Positions 37,620 to 45,528 of a DNA stretch of 64,000 nt are shown here, piece after piece. Position 1 is the stretch's first letter; each line of letters opens with the position of its first letter. The stretch lies in assembly GCA_030432695.1 (NCBI GenBank), contig JAUILN010000001.1, forward strand, positions 930,001-994,000. The letters run 5' to 3'. The notes below the pieces were generated by a model. That model saw only the letters and a program-made list of their open reading frames with translations. It searched no databases and had not been told where the DNA came from. The translations under genes and the position numbers were made by a program. Source of the DNA: a bacterium (GTDB lineage: Bacteria; Planctomycetota; UBA1135; UBA2386).

Positions 37620-39491
37620 ATGCGCATGGACACTCTGCCGCGGCTGGCCATCGCCCTGGTACTGCTCGAGATCCCGATCCAGGGTGTCGCGCAAGAGCCT
37701 CCGGACCGTCAGACGGCCCGCGGTTCCGTCCCCGAGGTCGATCGGCTGTGGAGGCCGATGAACGAGGCCGACGCCGACCTGCTGGCACACTTCGGTCGTG
37801 CGGCCCGGTCGCGGCCGAAAGTCCGGGAGATCGAAGGCCGCCGGGTCTACGCGCAGTACGTCTTGGAAGGCTTCGGTCCGGGAGAGGTAGAGCACGTCTC
37901 GTTCGATCGCGCCGGCGTCGAGTCCTGGCTCGTGGCGGATGGACGAGCCGTTCCACTGGGCCTCGCGCAGGTCCACTTCGGTCGCTGGACCTTCCGGGAC
38001 CGCTTCGAACTCCTCTGCGAGGACCCGGACATCCAGGGACTGATCCGGGTCCGACATGCGCCGCATCCGGGTCGGTCGCTCGCGTTCTCGCCCGACGGAG
38101 TGGCACCGATCGGGGAGGCGCTGCAGCGGGTCGGCGGCGAGTCCGTCGTCGACACCGCGGCGCCCGGTGGCGCGCCGGCATGGTCCCGGAGCCTTCGGGA
38201 CCCCGGAGTCCTGCGGGAGATCCGTGTGCGGGTCGACGCCGATCGCGACGCGTCGACGACGCTCGAGATCGACGTCGACGAGCTGCCTCGGGTCCGTGCT
38301 CCGCTGGCCGCGTTCTTCGGCGTCGGTGCGGTGGATCGACCATTCACGACGCGATACCTCGGACGCACCGCCGGCGGTTGGAGTTGGTGCCGACTGCCGA
38401 TCCCCTTCGCGGTGAGCTGCTCCGTCCGCCTGGTCGACTCGGACGCGAAGCGCTCTTTCGCCCGCGAGGACTGCGAGCTCGCGTGGAGCAGCGAGGACGT
38501 CGACCCCGACCGCGATCTCACGCTGCACGCGAGCACGCGGACCTTCAGCGGCCCACGAAGCAGTGCGGAGACGCTCCGATGGTTCTCGTCGCCGAGCTTC
38601 GGCCTCGACGACGGTCGGCTCGCTGGCCTCGTCCTCTCGGTGCGATCCTCGGACGGCGCTCCTTGGAGCGGGTCCCTGCACTGGGACAGGATCCTGAGTC
38701 ACGCCGGTCGATCCGAGCTGGGGCTCGACCAGCTGTTCGGTGGCGGATGGAATCGCGTTCCGGAGCAGAACGGCACCTGGTTGGCCTGCAAAGGGGCGGC
38801 GACCGGTCCGCTCGTCGGATCGTTCGACGGAGTCCTGTGGTTGGGTCCCGGTCCGGGGCACACCGCCATCCGAAGTCAGGAGCTCGAGTGGACGTGGCGA
38901 CCGTGGCGAAGCGGGGAGGCCAGCCTCACGTCGGTGGCGTACTCGTACAGCGGGATCAACGGGTTCGATGCCGGCCTTCGGGAGCGGCGCCGGGGGCCGT
39001 CGGAGGCCCAGGCCGCCAGCTCCGGGAACCCGTCCGGAGCTCCAGACCTCGCGCCGATCTGGCTCGAAGGCGAGGACCTGACCGCGACCGCGAGCGTTCC
39101 CGGTCGCATCCAGACCCAGGATCTCCGCGCCTACCCAGGCGGTCGCTGGAGCCAGGACGCGCACCTGTTCTGGACCGGTCCGAAGCCCGGCGACCGGCTG
39201 GTCCTCGGCGTGCCGGTTCCCGAAGCGGGGCGCTACGTGCTCCAGCTGGCACTGACCACGGCGCGCGACTACGGCCGGTTCCGGATCCGCTTCGCCGGGC
39301 AGCCGATGGGCGAGACGATCGAACTCTACACCTCGGAAGTCCGGTCGACGGGGCTCCGGGAAGTCGGCCGCGTGGCGATCGACCAGGCCGGCACGATCCC
39401 GTTGGAGATCGAGGTCGTCGGCAAGCACCCCAAGGCCGTCGAGGCGTACCTGTTCGGCCTCGACGCGGTGCGGCTGGTGCCGCTGCGCTGA
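37620..39491 (+). CDS. Exported DUF2961-like (GH172-type) protein
   Basis: A 623-residue protein with a signal peptide (MRMDTLPRLAIALVLLEIP...). The middle resembles DUF2961: a strand pair with VELPRVRAPL-like text (LEIDVDELPRVRAPLAAFFGVG) and, 25 residues on, a WSWCRLPIPF block in place of the family's 'Y-x-x-x-M-P-F'. The C terminus (YVLQLALTTARDYGRFRIRFAGQPMGE, FGLDAVRLVPL) is a beta-sandwich like the carbohydrate-binding module that ends such proteins. Some DUF2961 members (GH172) act on fructans or arabinans, but several expected acidic positions are not obvious, so a carbohydrate role is only inferred. Its TGA stop directly abuts that of hisD. Confidence 0.5.
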   Translation: MRMDTLPRLAIALVLLEIPIQGVAQEPPDRQTARGSVPEVDRLWRPMNEADADLLAHFGRAARSRPKVREIEGRRVYAQYVLEGFGPGEVEHVSFDRAGVESWLVADGRAVPLGLAQVHFGRWTFRDRFELLCEDPDIQGLIRVRHAPHPGRSLAFSPDGVAPIGEALQRVGGESVVDTAAPGGAPAWSRSLRDPGVLREIRVRVDADRDASTTLEIDVDELPRVRAPLAAFFGVGAVDRPFTTRYLGRTAGGWSWCRLPIPFAVSCSVRLVDSDAKRSFAREDCELAWSSEDVDPDRDLTLHASTRTFSGPRSSAETLRWFSSPSFGLDDGRLAGLVLSVRSSDGAPWSGSLHWDRILSHAGRSELGLDQLFGGGWNRVPEQNGTWLACKGAATGPLVGSFDGVLWLGPGPGHTAIRSQELEWTWRPWRSGEASLTSVAYSYSGINGFDAGLRERRRGPSEAQAASSGNPSGAPDLAPIWLEGEDLTATASVPGRIQTQDLRAYPGGRWSQDAHLFWTGPKPGDRLVLGVPVPEAGRYVLQLALTTARDYGRFRIRFAGQPMGETIELYTSEVRSTGLREVGRVAIDQAGTIPLEIEVVGKHPKAVEAYLFGLDAVRLVPLR

Positions 39492-40754
39492 TCAGCCGCC
39501 GGCGCGGCGCAGCGCTGCGGCGCGGTGGGCGGCGAGTCCTTCGAGCTCCGCGAGACGGGCGACGTCGTCCAGCAGCTCGCCGGGAACGTCGTCGAGTTCC
39601 AGCCAGGTGCGCACCCGCAGGAACGTGAACACCGACAGGCCACCGCTGTGCCGGGCCGCGCCACCGGTCGGCAGCACGTGGTTCGGACCGACGCCGTAGT
39701 CGCCGAACACCTCGGCACTGCGCGCGCCCAGGAACAGCCCGCCGAAGTGCTTCAGCCTCGAGGTCAGCGCTCCTGGATCCGCGACCAGCAGCTGCAGGTG
39801 CTCGGGGGCGAGCAGGTCGCAGACCGTCACCGCCGCCGCCAGGTTCTCGACGGCGACGGCCGCGCCGCGGGACAGTGCCTGGCGAGCGACCTCCGCGGTC
39901 GGCAACCCGGCGAGCTGGTGCGCCAATTCGGCTTCGACCCGCTCGAGGAGTCCCGGCGCGTCGACCGCCACCAGGACCGGCCGCGCATCGGGGTCGTGCT
40001 CGGCCTGACCGAGCAGGTCGGCGGCGATCACCCCGGGGTCCGCCGCGGCATCCGCGACGACCAGCAGCTCGGACGGGCCCGCCAGCATGTCGATCCCGAC
40101 CTCGCCCGCGACCAGCTTCTTGGCGGCGGTCACGTAGCGGTTGCCCGGTCCGACGACGACGTCGCAGGCCGGCACCTCACCGGCGCCGTGGGCCAACGCG
40201 GCGATCGCCTGGGCACCACCGCAGGCCAAGAGACCGTCGGCGCCGGCGACCGCCGCGGCGGCGAGGGTCACCGGGGAGGGGCGCGGCGAGGCGACCCAGA
40301 CCTCACGGACGCCGGCGGCGCGCGCGGTGACCGCGGTCATCAGCACCGAAGACGGCAGCGGATAGCGACCACCGGGCGCGTAGCAGCCGGCGCGCTCCAC
40401 GGGGGCGAGGACATGACCGGCGCGGCCGCCCGGCACCTCGGTCTCGAGCGGCACGAGACAGCTCCGCTGCGCGACCGCGAAGTCGCGGATCCGTGCCGCT
40501 GTCCGCTCGAGCACCTGCCGGTCGTCGTCGGGTAGCGCCTGCAAGGCGGCGAGCAGATCCTCGCGGTCGAGCACCAGCGGAGCACCGACCGCGACGTCCC
40601 CGAGGCGCTCGGCGTGCTCGCGCACCGCGTCGAAGCCGCGTGCCGCGACGTCGTCGACGATCGCGCCGGCGCGACGCATCGTCTCGGCATCCAGCACGTC
40701 GGCACGCGCCGGTTCGAGGTCGGCGGCGTCACGGAGCGGGAGCAACCGGGTCAC
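39492..40754 (-). CDS. hisD: Histidinol dehydrogenase
   Basis: HisD oxidises L-histidinol to L-histidine with two NAD+, the last step of the pathway. The 420-residue protein has the zinc and substrate residues in context: YAPGGRYPLPSSVLM, GPGNRYVTAAKKLV, AGPSELLVVAD, LGQAEHDPDA, LLAPEHLQL, GDYGVGPNHVLPTGG. It is complete but ends the operon; the GTG start overlaps the hisA/I/E stop by four bases. In fungi HisD is fused to HisI and HisE in one chain (HIS4); here the same order is kept with only a stop codon between. Confidence 0.97.
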   Translation of the reverse strand: MTRLLPLRDAADLEPARADVLDAETMRRAGAIVDDVAARGFDAVREHAERLGDVAVGAPLVLDREDLLAALQALPDDDRQVLERTAARIRDFAVAQRSCLVPLETEVPGGRAGHVLAPVERAGCYAPGGRYPLPSSVLMTAVTARAAGVREVWVASPRPSPVTLAAAAVAGADGLLACGGAQAIAALAHGAGEVPACDVVVGPGNRYVTAAKKLVAGEVGIDMLAGPSELLVVADAAADPGVIAADLLGQAEHDPDARPVLVAVDAPGLLERVEAELAHQLAGLPTAEVARQALSRGAAVAVENLAAAVTVCDLLAPEHLQLLVADPGALTSRLKHFGGLFLGARSAEVFGDYGVGPNHVLPTGGAARHSGGLSVFTFLRVRTWLELDDVPGELLDDVARLAELEGLAAHRAAALRRAGG

Positions 40755-42031
40755 GGCGCTGCTCCGCTGCCGTCGGGCTTGGCGTCGCCCGGCCGCCGCG
40801 ACACCTTGCGCGCACGGAGATCGAGCTGTGCGGCGACCTCGGCGAACGACACCCCGGCGCGCGCCATCGCCACCGCGGTGAAGTACAGGACGTCGGCAGC
40901 TTCCCAGGCGACGTCGGTGGGAGAGTCGGCCGCGGCGAGTTCACCGGCTTCCTCGACCAGCTTCTTGCCGAGCAGCACCGGGTCGTCGAACAGACGCCGC
41001 GTGTAGCTGCCGGTCGGCGCGTCCGCCCGCCGCGACGCGACCGTGCGCTGCAGCGCCGGCAGCCCCTCCGCCGGCCCGAAGCAGGTCCAGGTGTCGAGGT
41101 GGCAGAAGCCCTGCCCCTGCTGACGCACCACGAAGCGCAGCGCGTCGCGGTCGCAGTCGAGGTCGATCCGCAGCAGCTCCTGCACCGCGCCGGAACTCTC
41201 GCCCTTGCGCCACAGGCCGCGTGAGCGCGACTGGTAGATGCCGCGGCGCTCGGCGACCGCAGCGCGCAGGCTCTGGGCACTCGAGTAGCACAGGCCGAGG
41301 GCGGTGCCGAGTTCGTCGACGACCACCGTCGGCCACAGTCCGTCCGCGCGGTCGCTGGTCAACGGCGCGGCGATCGCGTCGCCGAGATCCAGCAGGTTCT
41401 CGTACAGCGCCATGCCGACCTGCGCGTCGGAGTGAGCGCGGTCGAGCATCGCGATCTCCTCCGCCGTGGTGACGCCACCCGCGATGGTGATCCGCGCGTC
41501 GCCGGCGACCTTCGCCAAGGCCTCGACCTCGGCCTGACTGGCGGTCCCGCCGAGGCGGCCCTCGCGCTCGACGAAGGTCACCAGGAAGCCGCCGCAGAAC
41601 TCCGCGAGCTCGGCCATCCGATCCTCGACGCGCCGACCGGTCGCCCGGGTCCAACCCTGGTCGACGACCTCGCCGTGCACCGCGTCGAGCGCCGCGACGA
41701 CCCGCTCGCGCGGCAGCTCGCGCAGGACCTCGGGGACCGCGGCGGTTCCCAGCACCACCTTGGTCGCCCCGGCGTCGAGCCAGCGCAGGGCGGTGTCGAC
41801 GTCGCGGATGCCACCGCCGACCCGGCACGGTGCGATCCGGCACAGCTCCTCGATGATCGCACGGTTGTCGCCGCGGCCGAGCGCCGCATCGAGGTCGACC
41901 ACCGCGATCTCGCCGGCCAGCCGGAAGCGTTCGGCGATCGGTCGAGGATCGCCGGCATCGAGCTTCTTCTCCTTGCCGCCGACCAGCTGCACCGCGTGGC
42001 CATCCATCAGGTCGATCGAAGGGACGATCAT
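40751..42031 (-). CDS. HisA-HisI-HisE trifunctional fusion
   Basis: A 426-residue single chain. Residues 1-223 are HisA (ProFAR isomerase, TIM barrel) with SIDLMDG (Asp7), VGGGIRDVD, LDAV (Asp116), GW, and IAGGVTTAEE. Residues 226-320 are HisI (phosphoribosyl-AMP cyclohydrolase) with YQSRSRGLWRKGESSG, the DLDCD zinc-region aspartates, and GFCHLDTWTCF. Residues 325-415 are HisE (phosphoribosyl-ATP pyrophosphatase), SYTRRLFDDP, EEAGEL and WEAADVLYF. Together they convert PR-ATP to PRFAR. The HisI/HisE part is strikingly like fungal HIS4. ATG overlaps hisF stop; its stop overlaps hisD. Confidence 0.93.
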   Translation of the reverse strand: MIVPSIDLMDGHAVQLVGGKEKKLDAGDPRPIAERFRLAGEIAVVDLDAALGRGDNRAIIEELCRIAPCRVGGGIRDVDTALRWLDAGATKVVLGTAAVPEVLRELPRERVVAALDAVHGEVVDQGWTRATGRRVEDRMAELAEFCGGFLVTFVEREGRLGGTASQAEVEALAKVAGDARITIAGGVTTAEEIAMLDRAHSDAQVGMALYENLLDLGDAIAAPLTSDRADGLWPTVVVDELGTALGLCYSSAQSLRAAVAERRGIYQSRSRGLWRKGESSGAVQELLRIDLDCDRDALRFVVRQQGQGFCHLDTWTCFGPAEGLPALQRTVASRRADAPTGSYTRRLFDDPVLLGKKLVEEAGELAAADSPTDVAWEAADVLYFTAVAMARAGVSFAEVAAQLDLRARKVSRRPGDAKPDGSGAAP

Positions 42032-42813
42032 GGGTTCTGCTCCGTCGATTCGATGCGGACCGGCACGCCGACCGCCGCCAGTTCGTGCTTGAGCGCGGCG
42101 ACCGTGGTGTCGCCGTCGTGGAAGATCGACGCGGCGAGCACCGCATCGACGCCCACCGCGAAGGCCTCGACCATATGACCGGCATGGTCGGCGCCGCCCG
42201 ACGCGATCACCGGGACGTTCACCGCGGCGCAGACACTGCGGAGGATCTCGAGGTCGTAGCCGGAGCGGGTGCCGTCGCGGTCCCAGCTGGTCAACAGGAT
42301 CTCACCCGCACCCCGGCGCACGGCCTCCCGGGCCCACGCCCCGGCGTCGCGGCCGGTGCGCTCCTTGCCGGAGCGGATCACCACCTCGAAGTCCGGTCCG
42401 CGGCCGTCGGACGGACGCGCGGCGTCGAGCGCGAGCACGGTGCACTGCACGCCGAAGCGCGCCGCCAGTTCGTCGATGAGTTCGGGCGAAGTCACCGCCG
42501 CGGTGTTCACCGAGACCTTGTCGGCACCGGCCTCCAGCAGGGCCCGCGCGTCGTCGACGGTCCGCACGCCGCCCCCGACCGTCAACGGGATCGACAGGAC
42601 CGCGCGCACCGCCTCGACGGTGTGGTGCGCGGTGCGCCGCCCCTCGGGGGTCGCCGAGACGTCGAGGATCACCAGTTCGTCGGCACCCTGCTGCTCGTAG
42701 CTACGCGCCAGCTCCACCGGGTCGCCGGCATCGCGCAGGCCCTGGAACTGGACGCCCTTCACCACCCGGCCGTCCTTGCAGTCGAGGCACGGGATGATCC
42801 GTCTGGTCAGCAC
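42028..42813 (-). CDS. hisF: Imidazole glycerol phosphate synthase, cyclase subunit
   Basis: HisF, with HisH, makes imidazole glycerol phosphate and AICAR from PRFAR and glutamine-derived ammonia. The 261-residue TIM barrel has IIPCLDCKDGRVVKGVQF (catalytic Asp), VGGGVRTVDDAR, ADKVSVNTAA, the second Asp in SWDRDGTRSGYD, and VIASGGADHAGHM. A GTG start at 42813 is chosen because an AGGAGGT ribosome site sits six bases before it, inside the end of hisH (7-base overlap). Open sequence further upstream is hisH in another frame. Confidence 0.97.
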   Translation of the reverse strand: MLTRRIIPCLDCKDGRVVKGVQFQGLRDAGDPVELARSYEQQGADELVILDVSATPEGRRTAHHTVEAVRAVLSIPLTVGGGVRTVDDARALLEAGADKVSVNTAAVTSPELIDELAARFGVQCTVLALDAARPSDGRGPDFEVVIRSGKERTGRDAGAWAREAVRRGAGEILLTSWDRDGTRSGYDLEILRSVCAAVNVPVIASGGADHAGHMVEAFAVGVDAVLAASIFHDGDTTVAALKHELAAVGVPVRIESTEQNP

Positions 42814-43451
42814 GGCTGCACCTCCTGGGCGCGTTCGACGAAGCGTCGCAGCAGGGCTGCGCCGTAGCGCCCGCTGAGTTCGGGGTGGAACTGGCAGGCC
42901 AGCAGGTTGCCGCGCTCGAGCGCGGCGACGAATCGGCCACCGTGGTCGGCGAGGCCGCAGGCGAACCCGGCGGGGATCTCGGCGAGCCGGTAGGAGTTGG
43001 CGAAGTAGGCGTAGCCGCCGGAACCCAACAGGCGGCACGCGGGATCGGACTCCACCAGGTTCCAGCCCAACTGCGGCACCCGGACCGAGTCGGGGAACCT
43101 GGTCGCGCGTCCGGGGACGATGCCGAGCCCCGCTGCTCCGCTCGCTGACTCCTCGCTCGCGTGCAGGAGCAGCTGCAGACCGAGGCAGACCGCGAGGGTC
43201 GGGCGGTCGGCGGCGATGCGCTCGACCAACGCTTCGGCGATCCCCCGCAGGCCTCGCAGTCCTTCCAGGCCCGCGTCGAACGCGCCGACGCCGGGCAGGA
43301 CCACCGCCGCGGCATCGACCAGCTCCGCCGGATCGCGCGACGTCCGCACCTGGGCACCGGCCCGACGTAGTCCGGCTTCGACCGACGCGAGGTTGGCGAT
43401 GCCGGTGGGGATGATCAGGACCTCGGGCCCCGCGTCGGACACGTCGCTCAC
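42807..43451 (-). CDS. hisH: Imidazole glycerol phosphate synthase, glutaminase subunit
   Basis: HisH is the class I glutamine amidotransferase that feeds ammonia to HisF. The 214-residue product has the oxyanion strand and nucleophile in PTLAVCLGLQLLL (Cys), and the catalytic His-Glu pair in CQFHPELSGRYG. N-terminal TGIANLASVEAGL replaces the usual 'D-Y-G-x-G-N-L-x-S' start; the Gly after the first Gly is Ile and Ala, a modest change. GTG start overlaps the hisB stop by four bases. Confidence 0.95.
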   Translation of the reverse strand: MSDVSDAGPEVLIIPTGIANLASVEAGLRRAGAQVRTSRDPAELVDAAAVVLPGVGAFDAGLEGLRGLRGIAEALVERIAADRPTLAVCLGLQLLLHASEESASGAAGLGIVPGRATRFPDSVRVPQLGWNLVESDPACRLLGSGGYAYFANSYRLAEIPAGFACGLADHGGRFVAALERGNLLACQFHPELSGRYGAALLRRFVERAQEVQPC

Positions 43452-44038
43452 AGCACCTCCTTGGTGCTCGGCACGTCGTGGTGTCCCGCGTCGAGCGCGA
43501 CCGCGGCACGGAGCGCCAGCGCGGTGGCCTTGAACGCGGCCTCGGCGCGGTGGTGGTCGTTGTCACCCTTGGAGACGTCGACGTGCAGGCACGCCCGTGC
43601 CGCGATCGCCAGGCTCTGCAGCACGTGGCCGACGTTCTCGCAGGCGAGACCACCGAGCGCCTCGCGGCGCAGCCCGAGGTCGATCACCGCGAACGGCCGG
43701 CCCGACAGGTCGACGACCGCCCGGGCCAGCGCTTCGTCGAGGGGCGCGTAGGCGTGACCGAATCGCCGGATGCCGCGCCGCTCGCCGAGGGCTTCGTCGA
43801 GGGCCTGGCCGAGTGCCAGCGCGCAGTCCTCGGCGGTGTGGTGGTCGTCGACGTGCAGGTCCCCGCGGCACGCCAGCTCCAGATCGAAGCGGGCATGGCG
43901 CGTGAGGGCCGTGAGCAGGTGGTCGAGGAACCCGATTCCGGTGTCGATCCGGGCGGTGCCCTGGCCGTCGAGCTGCAGCTGGCAGTCGATCTCGGTCTCG
44001 GCGGTCTTCCGGGTCACCCGGGCGCGTCGAGTGGTCAT
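43448..44038 (-). CDS. hisB: Imidazoleglycerol-phosphate dehydratase
   Basis: A monofunctional 196-residue HisB (as in fungi, plants and most bacteria), dehydrating imidazole glycerol phosphate to imidazole acetol phosphate. The metal-binding repeats are clear: DDHHTAEDCALALG, and the C-terminal KGDNDHHRAEAAFKATALAL, plus RFDLELACRGDL and GFLDHLL. It lacks the N-terminal HAD phosphatase that E. coli HisB carries, so histidinol-phosphate phosphatase must come from elsewhere. ATG start overlaps the hisC stop by four bases. Confidence 0.97.
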   Translation of the reverse strand: MTTRRARVTRKTAETEIDCQLQLDGQGTARIDTGIGFLDHLLTALTRHARFDLELACRGDLHVDDHHTAEDCALALGQALDEALGERRGIRRFGHAYAPLDEALARAVVDLSGRPFAVIDLGLRREALGGLACENVGHVLQSLAIAARACLHVDVSKGDNDHHRAEAAFKATALALRAAVALDAGHHDVPSTKEVL

Positions 44039-45528
44039 GCGAACAGATCCTCCAGCGTGCGTGGGTCGTCGAACACCCGGGCGGCACCGCTCTGCAGCAG
44101 CAACGCGCGGTCGTCTGGGGCGAGGGGGCCTCGGGAACTCAGCGCCAACGGCACGATGCCGGCGGCGCGTGCCTGCTCGAGATCGCTGGGAGTGGCGCCG
44201 AGGAGCCAGGCGCGACGCGCTCCCAATCCGGCCAGGACCGCGCGGAGCGAGGTCTCGGAGTCGCGCGGCACCACGGCACGGGTCGCGTCGGCGAGGCCGT
44301 GGTCGGCGAGGAGTCGCGCCGTCGTGGCTTCGTCCCGGTCGGTCACGATCGCCAACTGCAGGCGGCGGGCCCAGCCGGTCCAGGTCGGAGCATCGACGCG
44401 CGGACGATCGCCGTCGGTGAGCAGAGCCTCGAGAACCACCAACAGTGCCTGCGGTGCGAGCACGGCATCGATCGCGTCGATCAGGCGGTCGTAGTCGGCG
44501 CGGTTGCCCGGACAGGTGATCCGCACCGCGTCCTCCAGCCAGGCCCTTCCCGGGAAGGTGCGGACCGCGATTCCCAGGCCGAGCAGTCCCTCGCGCAGCC
44601 AGTGCACGCGAGGGTCGCGGGCCAACACGAAGTTGCCGTTGGAGCCGTCGACCCCGAGCCCGTGACCGCGCAGACGCGCGGCGAGGTCCTCACGCTCGTC
44701 GCGCACCCGCGCGACGAAGCCGCGCGCGGTCTCGGGAGCGGCGTCGAGCGCGCGCTCGGCCAGGTCGAGGGACGGCGACGACACCGAGAACGGGCCGCCG
44801 GCGGCGCGCAAGGTGGAGAGTACGCGGGCATCGCCCAGCGCGTAGCCGACCCGCAGGCCGGCCAGTCCGTAGGCCTTCGACAGGGTGCGCAGCACCACCA
44901 CGTTCGACAGTGCGAGTGCGACCTCGGTGAGATCATGGTCGGTGAACTCCGCGTAGGCGTGGTCGAGGACCACCAACGCGTGGGGCGCCGCCTCGGCGAC
45001 CACACGCAGCTGGTCGCCGGTGATCAGCCCGCCGGTGGGGTTGTTGGGGCTGACCAGGATCACCAGACCCGTCGTCGGGTCCATCGCCGCGAGGATCTCC
45101 TCGCACGGCCATGCGCCGCCGGTCCACACCGGATTGCGGACCTGGCAACCACTCAGGCGCGCGTAGTGCGGCAGCATCTCGAACGACGGCACCGACCACA
45201 CCGCGTTGCGACCGGGCTCCGTGTAGGCGCGGAAGGCCCGGTCGAGCACCTCGTCGCCGCCGGCCAGGACCAACACGCGGTCGTTCTCGACCCCGAAGCG
45301 ATCGGCGAGTCGTTCCTCGAGTCGACGCGCCGAGGGATAGCCGCGCAGCAGGCTCGCGACCCCGGGGTCGTCGGCGAAGCTCCGGGCCAGCCCCGGATCC
45401 GGGAGCAGGCCCTCGTTGCCGTCGAGCCGCAGGTCGACGCAGCTCGGCAGCGGGGCTCGGCGGTAGCCCGCGAGACCCTCGAGACGATCGACGGGAGCCG
45501 GCGGTGGCACGACGAGTTCGGGATTCAT
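44035..45528 (-). CDS. hisC: Histidinol-phosphate aminotransferase fused to a degenerate HAD-like domain
   Basis: A 497-residue protein. Residues 1-357 are HisC, a PLP aminotransferase: DGNEGLL, SPNNPTGG, the PLP lysine in TLSKAYGLAGLRVGY (Lys218), and RITCPG near the end. Residues 360-497 resemble a HAD phosphatase: a strand ending VLEALLTD, AIVTDRDEATTARLLADHGLA (the motif II Thr), and LLGATPSDLEQARAAGIVPLAL in the place of the GD-x-x-x-D motif. In motif I the DxDGxLxD pattern reads VLEALLTD, so the nucleophile is Val365 and the general acid Glu367, and GD is GA. Phosphatase activity is therefore doubtful. ATG overlaps the hisG stop. Confidence 0.9.
   Translation of the reverse strand: MNPELVVPPPAPVDRLEGLAGYRRAPLPSCVDLRLDGNEGLLPDPGLARSFADDPGVASLLRGYPSARRLEERLADRFGVENDRVLVLAGGDEVLDRAFRAYTEPGRNAVWSVPSFEMLPHYARLSGCQVRNPVWTGGAWPCEEILAAMDPTTGLVILVSPNNPTGGLITGDQLRVVAEAAPHALVVLDHAYAEFTDHDLTEVALALSNVVVLRTLSKAYGLAGLRVGYALGDARVLSTLRAAGGPFSVSSPSLDLAERALDAAPETARGFVARVRDEREDLAARLRGHGLGVDGSNGNFVLARDPRVHWLREGLLGLGIAVRTFPGRAWLEDAVRITCPGNRADYDRLIDAIDAVLAPQALLVVLEALLTDGDRPRVDAPTWTGWARRLQLAIVTDRDEATTARLLADHGLADATRAVVPRDSETSLRAVLAGLGARRAWLLGATPSDLEQARAAGIVPLALSSRGPLAPDDRALLLQSGAARVFDDPRTLEDLFA

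Noticed and set aside
34478..39628. A 1716-codon open frame on the plus strand
   Set aside because: It is antisense to the two beta-propeller genes, whose motifs and signal peptides are clear. Long antisense frames arise from strong third-position G+C bias here.
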